From assembly GCA_016178785.1 (NCBI GenBank), contig JACOSO010000085.1, forward strand, positions 1 to 64,000: a stretch of DNA of 64,000 nucleotides, given 5' to 3'. Under the pieces are notes generated by a model. That model saw nothing but the letters and a program-made list of their open reading frames with translations. It was not told where the DNA came from and did not search any database. The DNA is from Bacteroidota bacterium. GTDB lineage: Bacteria > Bacteroidota > Bacteroidia > Cytophagales > Cyclobacteriaceae. The position numbers were made by a program, and so were the translations under genes. Positions 45,028 through 54,840 of the stretch are shown here, one piece after another (the first letter of the stretch is position 1; each line of letters starts with the position of its first letter).

Positions 45028-45924
45028 TTAACTAGCTATTTTATTTCGTATAGAATTCGTAAGTGTGGTTATATTTTTAATGTCATCATCGGTTACATCG
45101 ATGGTGGTTGTACTGTTATCCTCAATCATAAGAACCCCGTTGACGACCTTTGATGTAGGTTCCTTATGAACATAAGTGATGTTGATCTTATCAAAAGCAG
45201 CTTTCAATCCATTAAGATCAGTCAATAACGATGCCATATTTTCATCTTCCTTATAAAAAGAAAAAAGAAGTACAATTTGTTCCAAAATAATCTTCTGTTC
45301 TCCAATTTTCTCCTTTAATTCTTTGTTTTTAGGATCTTTGCCTGCTACCTGGCAGGTGATCTGCACCGCTTCCAGCCATCCACCGGTAAGTAAAAGTACA
45401 CTCAGATTCGAGCGCCCCTGAGTTTGTAAATAACTATTTATGCTGTTAAAATTCTGAGTTGTTACCAGTAACAGTGAATCAAGGTTTTTGCTGTTTGTAG
45501 CCAGCTTACTGATCGTTTCCATATCAAAGAATTGCCCAATATTCAGTTCATCAGCCAATTGCTTGATCGATGCAAGATATTTAATGCCATCTTGATTTTG
45601 CTGATAAATGTTAGTATAACCCAAGTCAGTACCATAGATGCCCAAATTCAAAGCTTTTTTGTAATTGCTATTGTATTTGGAAGTGTTATCAGGTGTATTC
45701 AAAATACTTGAATTGTACTTTGTGCCAGATTGCTTTAACAACACAGATATTTCCAAAGGGCTTGGAATCTGTTGCAAAATGCCATTGATAACTTCTTCAT
45801 CAATTGAAGGGCCTTTTTTTGTTGAATCAAGACTATTGAGAAATTCTTGTTCATCAGGCTTTTTTCCTTTGCCGCAAGAAGCAAGAATCAGGGCGGCAAC
45901 CAAGCCAATTATCACTATTCTCAT
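45028..45924 (-). CDS. Lipoprotein of unknown function, 298 residues
   Basis: A predicted envelope lipoprotein with lipobox LILASC (Cys at about residue 17) and a Lys/Asp-rich linker. The mature part is mostly helical, with a stretch YLQTQGRSNLSVLLLTGGWLEAVQIT. No family recognised. It sits 52 bases downstream of the ABCG-type gene on the same strand and 15 bases before the next secreted-protein gene, so it may belong to the same transcript. Confidence 0.83.
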   Translation of the reverse strand: MRIVIIGLVAALILASCGKGKKPDEQEFLNSLDSTKKGPSIDEEVINGILQQIPSPLEISVLLKQSGTKYNSSILNTPDNTSKYNSNYKKALNLGIYGTDLGYTNIYQQNQDGIKYLASIKQLADELNIGQFFDMETISKLATNSKNLDSLLLVTTQNFNSINSYLQTQGRSNLSVLLLTGGWLEAVQITCQVAGKDPKNKELKEKIGEQKIILEQIVLLFSFYKEDENMASLLTDLNGLKAAFDKINITYVHKEPTSKVVNGVLMIEDNSTTTIDVTDDDIKNITTLTNSIRNKIAS

Positions 45925-45928
45925 AACT

Positions 45929-45957
45929 TTAGTAGTTAGTTACAAAATTAAAAATTA
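45929..45957. repeat. Short heptad-period repeat (TTAGTTA, AAAATTA)
   Basis: Two pairs of 7-base units, TTAGTAG/TTAGTTA and AAAATTA twice, offset from each other by one base, in the gap between the ABCG-type and lipoprotein genes. Weaker than the other arrays. Confidence 0.35.
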
Positions 45958-45976
45958 AGTGATCGTTACAAAATAT

Positions 45977-48900
45977 TTATTTTCTCCTAAATGGGATGTT
46001 TACCTTATCAGGAATGCTCACATTTCCAAAAAACTCCACTGTTTTTCGCATCCATTCGAAATACAATGCTAGGTAACAAAACAAAGCCATGACCCAAACT
46101 ACAATCAAATCGAAAATAAAGGTGCTTACGCTCAGGCCAAAGAAAACCTTTTCAGGCACAAAAAAAGCGTTGCGATAGGTAGACGGATTGGACTTTTGAA
46201 ATATAGGGTTGATCAGCTGAATCAGCTTGCCATTGTATTCAATCAGTCGGTCTTTGACATTTACATTTTTTACCATGTCAGCCAGGCTTTCATTATGGTA
46301 GCGATTTTTTTCATCGTTCACCTTTATGCCCTTCTTTTCATAGAAGGCCATCTTCTTTTCGGTAAGATTCACAAAATCGTTGTAAATTTTTTGATAGTGT
46401 TTTCGATACTTTTCGAAGTAATTTTCAAGAATGGCTCCCTGCCCTTTTGAATACTTGCTCAAATCAATCTTTTCGATTCCTTCGCGGAAGGGTTCATTTT
46501 GAAAATTGTCACGAAGGATTGACAGATTTAAAGCCACCAGATTCTTTATTGAGTCATTTTTGCTCTCGAAATTATCGAGCACAAATCGGTTTCTCTTTTT
46601 CAGCTCATCGGTCAGGTAAGCAGATTTGAAATCAGCTCGTGCTTCTTCGCGTTCATATTCATAATAAGGCGCTTCATATTCATTGTTTTTGTATTGATAA
46701 ACTGCAATGGCCTCGTACGCCCAACGAGATGCCATGAGATCGGCAATGATTGGCACTTTGCCTTTTGCGCTGATTAAGTCATTCAGCTTATCGAACGGAA
46801 ATAGAAGTCCGCTCAAAATCATTTGAGGGATGAGCAGGAGAGGGATCATCACATAAACCGTTACTGCAGAGTTAAAGGCTGATGAAATATTCAGCCCGAG
46901 CACATTGGCAAAACACGCAGTAGAGAAAAGTACAAGCCACATGGCCAAGGTGATGCCGTGGATTTCCAAAATCAAATTGCCAATAACCACGAAGGTCAAG
47001 GTTTGAATTGCTGATAATAAAAAGAGAATGTTGAGTTTGGAGATTAAATAGCTGTTCCAGCTCAAATTCAAGAATGATTCGCGTTTTAAAATTTTCCTAT
47101 CGCGGATAATTTCTTCAGCGCTTACGGTCAATCCCATGAACAAGGCAACAATGATTGCCATCAACAAGAAGGCAGGAAAGTTGTCGTTAAATCGGAAAAT
47201 GTATTCTTTGCCGCCTGGTGCACTTTTGTATTTGATGATGAAGGCAAGGATGATTGCCAGCAATGGGGCCTCAAGCAAGTTAATGAGCAAGTATTGCTTG
47301 TTGCTGAGTTTGGCCAGAAAATCGCGAGTGGTGAAAATTCCGGCTTGCTTTACTTTACCCGGAATGCTTAGTGTGCTTGGCGGTGTCTCTTTTACATCCT
47401 CGACTTTGTTGATTTTGAATCGTTGCTGATACATTTCGTGCCACTGCGGAGGCGTCACTTTTCTTTTATTCGTAGGTTGACCGTATTCATCTACCACCTT
47501 CGATTCAATGATGTTGAAAATCTGTTCGGGATTTACGTTACCACAAGTCTCACATTGCCCTCGGTTGCTGTCCACCTGGTGAGTGGCCTTCTTAAAATAA
47601 GTCACCGCTTCAACAGGCGAGCCATAGTATGCAGGGTATCCGCCCGTATCCATGATAATCATCTTGTCAAACATCTTATAAATGTCTGATGAAGGTTGAT
47701 GGATCACCACAAAGATCAGTTTGCCTTTGAGCGAAAGTTCTTTAAGCAAGTCGATTACATTTTCGGAGTCGCGTGAGGAGAGGCCTGAAGTAGGCTCGTC
47801 CAAAAACAAAATGGCTGGCTCTCGAATTAATTCTAATGCGATGTTCAGTCGTTTTCGCTGACCACCGCTTATTTTTTTATCGAGCACGCTTCCTACGGTC
47901 AAATCTTTCCGTTGGTCGAGCCCAAGGTTTTCGAGGGTGCTCATTACCCGCTCGTGCAGCTGCTGCTCTGTAAAATGGGAGAAACACAGTTTAGCGTTGT
48001 AGTATAGATTTTGGTAAACCGTAAGCTCCTCAATCAATAAATCATCCTGAGAAACAAAACCGATTACGCCCTCGATTTTGTCTTTTTCGGTATTGGTGTT
48101 GAATCCGTTGATCTTGATATCTCCTTTGGATGGCTTCTCTAAGCCCGCAAGTGTCAAAAGTAATGTTGTCTTTCCGGCACCACTTGCCACCATGATGCCG
48201 ATCAATTTGCCTGGCCCTTCCGATATCAAAACATCACGAAGGCCAATCGCTCCGTTCGGGAATTTGAACTCTTCAATATTGGCGTTAAAAGAAAGCTTTG
48301 TTGTCTTTATCTCTTCGTTGAAGTGGGCAACCAGGTCGCTATAATAAAGCGCATCGCCAGGCTGGGTCTTAATAGTACTGCCGTGAGAGAACAAATACAC
48401 TTTGTTTGGCTGCATAATGAACCCATTGAGCGTATTGGATTCATGTCCGAGGTATTTTGTGAAATACAAACCAACACTGTTCACCCGCATGAAAATCATC
48501 TGACCCTCGATGTGAGCGTGTGAATGTTTTTGCAACTCAGCCGATTTTCTCTCGGCAGAATTCACCAAAAGAATGTCTTTGAAATTGAGCTGAGCTACAT
48601 CCTGAGCGATGATGAATGTTTCTACCAACTTGTACTCATCTTGCCCGATATTAAAAACTGTGGAGACAGTGTTGATAATTTCGATTCGCTGCGGTGTGAA
48701 ATTTTTATCGGAACCAATTAGTTCCAGCAGCTTGGTGAGTACAACTACTTTTTGTTTTTGGGTAAGCGTCTTATTGATCTTTTTACAGATCCCCAAAGTC
48801 TTTACTGAATCTTTAACGGATGTGAGTTTGTTCTTTTCCTCGTCCTGTTTGCCCCAACCCGAAAACTCATCGTACAGCGCGAGGTATTCCTTTACGGTAT

Positions 48901-49024
48901 CCTGATCTAATTCTTGCTGAAAAAAATTGATTACAAATTGACGCTCATTTTCGGTCACACCACCGTCCTGCTTGGTGATGATGGCGAACAGTTGGGTAAG
49001 CGCTTTGAGAATCTCCTCACTCAT
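45977..49024 (-). CDS. ABCG-type half transporter with TerB-like N-terminal domain
   Basis: A 1015-residue fusion. Residues ~1-140 are a helical TerB-like domain (TQLFAIITKQDGGVTENERQF), followed by a beta-rich stretch of unknown type (~160-235), an ABC ATPase (signature ISGGQ 385-389, Walker B ILFLDE 405-410) and an ABC-2 permease (about six helices from residue ~590) split by a long soluble helical insertion (~770-930). The order ATPase-then-permease is that of ABCG proteins. The Walker A starts with Val279 (VASGAGKT) where Gly is normal. It is the last gene of the Sia-type cluster, 77 bases after siaC. Confidence 0.88.
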   Translation of the reverse strand: MSEEILKALTQLFAIITKQDGGVTENERQFVINFFQQELDQDTVKEYLALYDEFSGWGKQDEEKNKLTSVKDSVKTLGICKKINKTLTQKQKVVVLTKLLELIGSDKNFTPQRIEIINTVSTVFNIGQDEYKLVETFIIAQDVAQLNFKDILLVNSAERKSAELQKHSHAHIEGQMIFMRVNSVGLYFTKYLGHESNTLNGFIMQPNKVYLFSHGSTIKTQPGDALYYSDLVAHFNEEIKTTKLSFNANIEEFKFPNGAIGLRDVLISEGPGKLIGIMVASGAGKTTLLLTLAGLEKPSKGDIKINGFNTNTEKDKIEGVIGFVSQDDLLIEELTVYQNLYYNAKLCFSHFTEQQLHERVMSTLENLGLDQRKDLTVGSVLDKKISGGQRKRLNIALELIREPAILFLDEPTSGLSSRDSENVIDLLKELSLKGKLIFVVIHQPSSDIYKMFDKMIIMDTGGYPAYYGSPVEAVTYFKKATHQVDSNRGQCETCGNVNPEQIFNIIESKVVDEYGQPTNKRKVTPPQWHEMYQQRFKINKVEDVKETPPSTLSIPGKVKQAGIFTTRDFLAKLSNKQYLLINLLEAPLLAIILAFIIKYKSAPGGKEYIFRFNDNFPAFLLMAIIVALFMGLTVSAEEIIRDRKILKRESFLNLSWNSYLISKLNILFLLSAIQTLTFVVIGNLILEIHGITLAMWLVLFSTACFANVLGLNISSAFNSAVTVYVMIPLLLIPQMILSGLLFPFDKLNDLISAKGKVPIIADLMASRWAYEAIAVYQYKNNEYEAPYYEYEREEARADFKSAYLTDELKKRNRFVLDNFESKNDSIKNLVALNLSILRDNFQNEPFREGIEKIDLSKYSKGQGAILENYFEKYRKHYQKIYNDFVNLTEKKMAFYEKKGIKVNDEKNRYHNESLADMVKNVNVKDRLIEYNGKLIQLINPIFQKSNPSTYRNAFFVPEKVFFGLSVSTFIFDLIVVWVMALFCYLALYFEWMRKTVEFFGNVSIPDKVNIPFRRK

Positions 49025-49033
49025 CTTTACTCA

Positions 49034-49061
49034 ATTCAAAATTCAAAATTTAAAATTCAAG
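49034..49061. repeat. Heptad-period repeat array (ATTCAAA type)
   Basis: Four 7-base units (ATTCAAA twice, ATTTAAA, ATTCAAG). It is the approximate reverse complement of the next array and could pair with it. Confidence 0.7.
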
Positions 49062-49071
49062 GCAGTACAGG

Positions 49072-49092
49072 ATTTTGAATCTTGAATTTGAA
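49072..49092. repeat. Heptad-period repeat array (ATTTTGA type, inverted partner)
   Basis: Three 7-base units (ATTTTGA, ATCTTGA, ATTTGAA), opposite in sense to the array at 49034-49061, in the siaC to ABCG gap. Confidence 0.65.
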
Positions 49093-49101
49093 ATTTTTGA
49101 A

Positions 49102-49464
49102 TCAATAAGTTTTAAATTCAAATGGAATTTCAACAAGTTCTGAAAACTCTTGGCCCGCCTCCTCCATATCTTCGTCATCATCGTGGAAGTACCAGAGGAT
49201 TTTCATACTCTTGATTTCTTCCAATGCAGAGAGCACATCAAGGATTAATTTTGAAGACGCTGTATTGAAATATTCCAACTTGAAAACAAATTCAGTGGCC
49301 GGATTGGCTTCCTTAGCATAGCCATTGATCCATTCGATTACCGGACGGTAGAACTCGGCTGAATCTTCGGGCAATGAACGTCCGCTGATTTCGAAAATAC
49401 CATTCTTTTTATCGAGGATGATGTTGGGTGTGTCTTCGGTGCCTTTTAAATTGAGGATTTCCAT
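49102..49464 (-). CDS. siaC: SiaC-like regulatory phosphoprotein (DUF1987)
   Basis: A 120-residue STAS-like switch protein. In Pseudomonas aeruginosa SiaC is phosphorylated on Thr68 by SiaB and dephosphorylated by SiaA; here Thr68 lies in the same context (EYFNTASSK, Asn67-Thr68). The N-terminus (TEDTPNIILDKKNGIFEISGRSLPED) is typical of DUF1987. It follows siaB by 27 bases. No SiaD cyclase is nearby, so its target is unknown; the neighbouring ABCG-type transporter is a candidate. Confidence 0.9.
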   Translation of the reverse strand: MEILNLKGTEDTPNIILDKKNGIFEISGRSLPEDSAEFYRPVIEWINGYAKEANPATEFVFKLEYFNTASSKLILDVLSALEEIKSMKILWYFHDDDEDMEEAGQEFSELVEIPFEFKTY

Positions 49465-49491
49465 GATTGATTCAGTTGTTAATTTTTTTAA

Positions 49492-50046
49492 TTATTCTTT
49501 TTCACGTGAGATGTTGACTTTCAAGCAGAAAAAGTCGTGCGACTGGTCCATACTTTCAAAAGTGAATTCCAGTTTTTCGCCTGACTTACGTGCCATATCA
49601 ACAAAACCAAGACCCGCTCCACCTTTTTCCGAAATCTGTGTGTTCTTGATGATGTCTTTGTACATCTCTTTCAGACCTTCCTTGTCCCTGGCATTAAGGT
49701 CGTTGAGGTTTTGCGTGAGTTTGCCTACTCTATCTTTCATGATGGGGTTGCCCGTCATCACGCAATAGCGATTGTCATCTTTGCTAATAAGAAATATGGC
49801 GCTCTTGCTGATGAGTGAGCCCGCTTGCAAACCTTGTTCGCTACTGTGCTTCACAATATTTTGAAGTGCCTCCACCATTACATTGAAAACTTTACGCTTG
49901 ATGCCGGAGTCTTCGCCCGATGAATCGAGGTTGCGCTCGGCCATCGACAAAATGGATTTGGTAGTTTCCTGCGTGAAGTCTCCTTCGTAAACCAGGATCA
50001 GCTTCTGCGTCATCATGGTGCGGTGCAGGTCGTAGATATAGTTCAT
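49492..50046 (-). CDS. siaB: SiaB-family protein kinase
   Basis: A 184-residue kinase with a histidine-kinase-like (GHKL) ATP fold, expected to phosphorylate the SiaC-like protein encoded next. The N-box is in VMVEALQNIVKHS (Glu59, Asn63) and the glycine loop is GGAGLGFVDMARKSG (from Gly142). The first ATG (50046) is used; two more Met codons at residues 11-12 (MMTQKLILVYEGDF) are plausible alternatives. It lies between the phosphatase gene (32 bases) and siaC (27 bases). Confidence 0.9.
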   Translation of the reverse strand: MNYIYDLHRTMMTQKLILVYEGDFTQETTKSILSMAERNLDSSGEDSGIKRKVFNVMVEALQNIVKHSSEQGLQAGSLISKSAIFLISKDDNRYCVMTGNPIMKDRVGKLTQNLNDLNARDKEGLKEMYKDIIKNTQISEKGGAGLGFVDMARKSGEKLEFTFESMDQSHDFFCLKVNISREKE

Positions 50047-50078
50047 TGCAGTGGGGTTTTAAAGTTCCAATTTATGCT

Positions 50079-53000
50079 TTAAAATTTAATTCCTATCAAA
50101 AGTACGTCATCTGTTTGTTTGTGCTCACCCTTCCATGCCTCCCATTCGGTATCAAATACCTGTGCAGCTTCGGTCATAGACTTTTTGTGAATCTGTTCGA
50201 TGATTTCCCGTGTTTTTTTCGGGCCGAATTTACGAACTTCCGGTCCACCGAACTGATCGGGGAAGCCATCTGAGCTAAAATAAAACGAGTCTCCTTTTGC
50301 CATTTGAAGCTTCGTGGTGGTGAAGTTGGTTTGATTCTTATAAATTCCGCCACCTATGGGGAATTTGTTTCCTTTAACTTCATCCATTGCTCCACCTTTC
50401 ATAAACCACAATGGCCTGTGAGCGCCAGCATACTCAACGGTTCTTGTTTCGGTGTTTATCCTGCAAAGTGCGATGTCCATACCATCTTTTGTAGCTGAAT
50501 CATCCTGGTCCTGACGAAGGGTCTGGGTCACACCCTCATCGAGCAAGTCCAATATTTGGCCAGGCTCTGTGATTTTGCGACTGCGCACAATATCATTGAG
50601 CAAGAAATAGCCGATCAGCGAAAGCAATGCACCCGGCACACCATGGCCGGTGCAATCCACAGCAGCAATGAAAATGTCATTCTTGATTTGAACGAACCAG
50701 GGGAAGTCACCGCTCACCACATCGCGAGGCTTGTAAAGGATAAATGAATCAGGAAGAGCTTTATTGATGTGCCGTGTATTCGGGAGAATGGCATTTTGAA
50801 TTCGCTTAGCATAGTTGATCGAATCGTTGATCTTTTTGTTTTTGTTCTGGATCTCGACCTCGATTTCTTTGCGTTCCGTAATGTCGTGCGAAACCACGAG
50901 GACTGATTCGATATTTTTCTGCTCATCGTATTCAGGAATGGCATTCACTTGCATAATACGCTTGCCCTGATCGGTAGGAAAATCCATCTCCATAGCTACC
51001 GTATCATTGGATGCATTCACCTGCTCAACAATAGATAACCATTGATCGAGAATCACGGTATTGAGTTCTGTTTCCTTTACTTTCTTATTCAGGAATTGCC
51101 CAGGCGATTTGCCTGTGAAAGTTTCAATGGTTGGGTTGATATAAGAAATAGCGCCATGCTCCAAACGAGTTATAAGGTCAGGTGAGTTTTCTGAAAGTGC
51201 CTGCATTTTGCTTCGCATGCGTTGCTCTAGCTCAGCCCGTCTGCGCTCAGTGATATCTCGTGAGTTAAGAATATATCCACGAATAGCCGGGTTGCTCATG
51301 AAATTAGTTCCAGTTGCCTCCAACCAAATGTAGTTGCCTTCCTTGGTTTGGTATTCAAACTGAACAGTAACTTTTTCATCAGGGTTTTCACGCAGGCTTT
51401 TGAACAGGCCATTCGCAATCTCAAGGGTATTCGGATGGATTTTGTCAATATCGCTTTTGCCTTGCAATTCTCTTTGACTGTAACCCAGAATTGTTTCCAC
51501 GGATGGAGACACATAGCGCACCGTGCCATCCTCCTCATAAATCGTGATTACCTCTGATGCGTTTTCGAGCAGCAACTGCAATCTTTTCTGCGTACGGTTC
51601 ACTTCCTCCACTTGTTCTTCAAGCATAGTATTGCTGCGCTTGAGTTCTTCTTGCGTGGCCTGCATTTCTTCCGCATTCTGACGGAGCACTTCTTGTTTCT
51701 CCTGAAGTTCGTTACTTAACTCCTGTGATTCAGCCAAGTGCTTACGTGTACGTTCGTTGACTTTGATGTTGAAGATTGTGCGCGCCAGAATCACTCCTAA
51801 TTCCTGTACAAATTTTACTTGCGAAGGATCGAATTTTTTCATCCCAGCAAATTCCAGTAAGCCGTAAACTTCTTCGTTGGCAATGAGAGGAGCGATCAAA
51901 ATGCAGTTGGGTTTCTGCTCACCTAAGATTCCGGAAGTGATTGATAAATAATCATCAGGAATTTCAGTACGCATCACGATGTCTTTTTCTGCTGCAGCCT
52001 GACCCACCAATCCTTCCGCAAATTGAAAAGTCTTCTTTAAATATTTTTTACGACTATATGCAAAACTCGCCCGAATTTCAATCAAAATGTTATTGCGATG
52101 ATCGCTGTTGACATCATAAAATGCACCCTGTACTGCTCCGATTTTTTCAGCAATGAATTTGATTACGTCATTGCCGAGTTCATCAAGGGTGTCATGAGCG
52201 CGAAGGATTTCTGCAGCTTCAGCCACACCACGTACGATCCAGTTGCGCTCTTTGTCTTTGCGTTCATTTTCAATAAGGTCATCGCGCATGTGAATGAGCG
52301 CCTGGCCGAGTGTGTCATTTTCACTCACCGGTTGGAAAGGAGCATCCAATTTTCCTTCGCCTACATTCTTGGCAAATTCAGCGCTGTTCTTCAACGTCTG
52401 CACCAGCGAATTTACTTTGTCAGACATTTTACCAAACTCATCGCGCGTACCGGTAGCAATATTTTCGGGCAATACACCTTGCGAAACCAAATCCAACGTA
52501 CGTCCCATATCATTGAGCGGTTTCACTAAGGAGCGGCCTAGCAACAATGCGGCACCCCAAGCAATCAAGATTACAGCAAGACCTCCAAACAGATAGATCT
52601 CTGAAAGATCCGCACCCTGATTTTTGATCTCATCAAGATCGATCTTTACCAATAAGCCCCAACCAGGCTGATTTATTTTTCTAAAAACTCTTAAAGTTTC
52701 AACATGGCGATAATCAGGCTCTATACTCGAGCCGTTTTTCCCATCGATAGCTGATTGTAAATCATGACTCGCCCGGCTGCCAGTCTCTATAACTTTTAAA
52801 AAAGTACCGGGGTCATTTCGCAGTGGGCTGACAATAACTATTTTTTTTGTGATTGGATCCACTTGTGCCAAATAACTTTCGCCCGTCTCGCCAATGTTTC
52901 CGGTGGCTAATTTTTTGTAAATGGGATCTAAGTCAATTTTGAATGCAAGAACTCTATTCTCGATGCCGGCACCTGCATAAACAAAATACTTATCAACCTC

Positions 53001-53444
53001 TTTGTGCACGGCACTCATCTGTGTGCCACTGGCGGCATTTATAAAGAAATTGATGTCCAAGTCCGCAAGATTTCGTCCGACATTGGTTCCATCTGTCGAG
53101 ACTACAACGATTCCCCTCTTGTCTGTAATGTAAACATCGCTGAAGGAATAAATTTCTTTAATATGATTGAGCGTAGACTCCAGTGAGTCGGGATTCGTGT
53201 CGATTTGGGCTTTCAGTTGATCAGATCCTTGCAGAAATTTTACAGTGGTGTTTATGTGATCGAAATAATGATTGATCATTTCGGCCTGTTGATCAGCCAC
53301 CACGGTGAGACTTGCATTGAGTTTGTCTTGCGCAGCCTTCACGTTCACTTGGTAAGTGAATAGTGCAAACGCCAGAACGCCCGCTGTTGCGAGAGCTACA
53401 ATTAAAGCCGTGATCTTGGTACTTATTCGTAAATTCTTGAACAT
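50079..53444 (-). CDS. siaA: SiaA-like sensor PP2C phosphatase (Cache-HAMP-GAF-PAS-PAS-SpoIIE)
   Basis: A 1121-residue membrane sensor phosphatase. Order: membrane helix (~12-32), extracellular Cache-type domain (~38-275), second helix (~281-301), HAMP (~304-400), GAF (~405-560), a Glu/Gln-rich coiled coil (~570-618), two PAS domains (~618-865) and a SpoIIE/PP2C phosphatase (~875-1121) with VSGDFPWF, VDCTGHGVPGALLS and the final QTDDVLLIGIKF. By analogy it should dephosphorylate SiaC, making it the input of the switch. It follows the GAF gene by three bases. Confidence 0.92.
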   Translation of the reverse strand: MFKNLRISTKITALIVALATAGVLAFALFTYQVNVKAAQDKLNASLTVVADQQAEMINHYFDHINTTVKFLQGSDQLKAQIDTNPDSLESTLNHIKEIYSFSDVYITDKRGIVVVSTDGTNVGRNLADLDINFFINAASGTQMSAVHKEVDKYFVYAGAGIENRVLAFKIDLDPIYKKLATGNIGETGESYLAQVDPITKKIVIVSPLRNDPGTFLKVIETGSRASHDLQSAIDGKNGSSIEPDYRHVETLRVFRKINQPGWGLLVKIDLDEIKNQGADLSEIYLFGGLAVILIAWGAALLLGRSLVKPLNDMGRTLDLVSQGVLPENIATGTRDEFGKMSDKVNSLVQTLKNSAEFAKNVGEGKLDAPFQPVSENDTLGQALIHMRDDLIENERKDKERNWIVRGVAEAAEILRAHDTLDELGNDVIKFIAEKIGAVQGAFYDVNSDHRNNILIEIRASFAYSRKKYLKKTFQFAEGLVGQAAAEKDIVMRTEIPDDYLSITSGILGEQKPNCILIAPLIANEEVYGLLEFAGMKKFDPSQVKFVQELGVILARTIFNIKVNERTRKHLAESQELSNELQEKQEVLRQNAEEMQATQEELKRSNTMLEEQVEEVNRTQKRLQLLLENASEVITIYEEDGTVRYVSPSVETILGYSQRELQGKSDIDKIHPNTLEIANGLFKSLRENPDEKVTVQFEYQTKEGNYIWLEATGTNFMSNPAIRGYILNSRDITERRRAELEQRMRSKMQALSENSPDLITRLEHGAISYINPTIETFTGKSPGQFLNKKVKETELNTVILDQWLSIVEQVNASNDTVAMEMDFPTDQGKRIMQVNAIPEYDEQKNIESVLVVSHDITERKEIEVEIQNKNKKINDSINYAKRIQNAILPNTRHINKALPDSFILYKPRDVVSGDFPWFVQIKNDIFIAAVDCTGHGVPGALLSLIGYFLLNDIVRSRKITEPGQILDLLDEGVTQTLRQDQDDSATKDGMDIALCRINTETRTVEYAGAHRPLWFMKGGAMDEVKGNKFPIGGGIYKNQTNFTTTKLQMAKGDSFYFSSDGFPDQFGGPEVRKFGPKKTREIIEQIHKKSMTEAAQVFDTEWEAWKGEHKQTDDVLLIGIKF

Positions 53445-53447
53445 ATT

Positions 53448-54236
53448 TTAAATGATCTCTGATAAAATAATTCCGGCTTCTTGTGCCTGCTTGCGCAATG
53501 TTTCTGACAAATTAGTGAACGTAGCTACCTCTACTACACCAATAGTTTCATTTTCTTTTTGTAGGGGCAAGATGAAAAGAAACCTGGGAAGGGCGCTGCC
53601 AAGTCCACTCTCAATCCTTGCTGCATATCCTTCTGGCAGTTCGTCTAAGTACAAGCTTTTTCCTGATGCGGCTACTTGCCCGATCAAACCTTCGCCCCAG
53701 TTGAATGATGGATTTTCTTCCCCTTCGGCCAAAACAATGGCGTACCCGCTTTTCATTTCAAGCGATTTACTCTCACCTTTTTTATTTGCAAGATAAAGTG
53801 CGCCTTGCCCTGCTTTCAGTTGATCACACAATTCATTCAATCCATTTTGCCATTTTTCTTCTTTGCTCCCCGATTTTATTTTATCGCGAATTGAATTGAG
53901 GTTTAACGAATCTTGTGATTGGCCCGAAGTAAAACCCTGCTCGTTTGCTCCACTTTCAATTTTCTTGTCAAGATAAACGATGGTTTCCTTTTTTGTTTTC
54001 TGAGCGAAGAAGATCAAAGCGTAACAAAATGCAAACGCTAAACCAATCACAGTAAAAAGTTTAGCATAAACGCTTGCAGCCCGACCTGAGTCGATCATAC
54101 CACCTTTGTAAACGAGGTCATGTGGCAGGGTAAAAAGAAACCAGGCTACAATCACTACCATAACGAAAAACCCTACGGTTGCTACTCTCGCAACTTTGGC
54201 CGGATCCTTTAGAAAGAGTTGTATCTGTTCTATCAT
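53448..54236 (-). CDS. Membrane-anchored GAF-domain protein
   Basis: A 262-residue protein with two N-terminal membrane helices (about 16-38 and 58-79) and a cytoplasmic GAF-type domain (LCDQLKAGQGALYLANKKGE, FNWGEGLIGQVAASGKSLYL, FILPLQKENETIGVVEVATF). It probably senses a small ligand or interacts with the SiaA-like phosphatase. The start ATG overlaps the cheB stop by four bases and its stop is three bases from the phosphatase start, so the genes are coupled. Confidence 0.85.
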   Translation of the reverse strand: MIEQIQLFLKDPAKVARVATVGFFVMVVIVAWFLFTLPHDLVYKGGMIDSGRAASVYAKLFTVIGLAFAFCYALIFFAQKTKKETIVYLDKKIESGANEQGFTSGQSQDSLNLNSIRDKIKSGSKEEKWQNGLNELCDQLKAGQGALYLANKKGESKSLEMKSGYAIVLAEGEENPSFNWGEGLIGQVAASGKSLYLDELPEGYAARIESGLGSALPRFLFILPLQKENETIGVVEVATFTNLSETLRKQAQEAGIILSEII

Positions 54237-54838
54237 TTGCTGTATTGCTTATCTAATTCTTTCATCAAACTTACAATTTCATCCACTTTTAAAACATGGT
54301 CAATTTTAGTGAGCGAAAGTGCGGCTTTGGGCATGGTATCGATCATACACTCAGTGGGCTCCTGCACAATCGTCAACCCACCTTTGTCGTGGATGTGTTT
54401 CATGCCTAAACCCCCATCGCGGTTAGCACCCGAAAGCAAAATACCTATCAGCTTATCGCGAAAGACAAAAGCAGCCGTGCCCAATGTAATATCAATGGCC
54501 GGCCTTGAGTTGTTGATCATTTCTTCTGTGCTCATGGCAAAATAATTTCCCAATTCTACTGACATGTGGTAATTTGAGGGAGCCAGATACACGCCACCTT
54601 TTTTTATTTGCTCTTTATCGTTGGGTTCTGTCACGGGAAAAACACTTTTAATAGACAATGCCTCTACGAAGCCATTGCGGACATGCTTAAGTCTATGCAA
54701 ACACATGATGATCGGCAGCGGAAAAGTTTTCGGTAATTGAGACAGAATTTTTGTGATCCCCTGAAAACTTCCTGCCGAACCGCCTATCACAACGGCCTTA
54801 TAACTGTTATTTAGGTTGAACCTGCTCATGGGGCCCAT
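54233..54838 (-). CDS. CheB-type protein-glutamate methylesterase, no receiver domain
   Basis: A 201-residue stand-alone methylesterase that removes methyl groups from glutamates. The catalytic triad is visible: Ser21 (GGSAGS), His48 (LHRL) and Asp141 (SGANRDGG). The usual N-terminal phospho-receiver is missing. It lies two bases after cheR and overlaps the GAF gene by four bases. A second ATG at 54829 is an alternative start. Confidence 0.93.
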   Translation of the reverse strand: MGPMSRFNLNNSYKAVVIGGSAGSFQGITKILSQLPKTFPLPIIMCLHRLKHVRNGFVEALSIKSVFPVTEPNDKEQIKKGGVYLAPSNYHMSVELGNYFAMSTEEMINNSRPAIDITLGTAAFVFRDKLIGILLSGANRDGGLGMKHIHDKGGLTIVQEPTECMIDTMPKAALSLTKIDHVLKVDEIVSLMKELDKQYSK

Positions 54839-54840
54839 CC

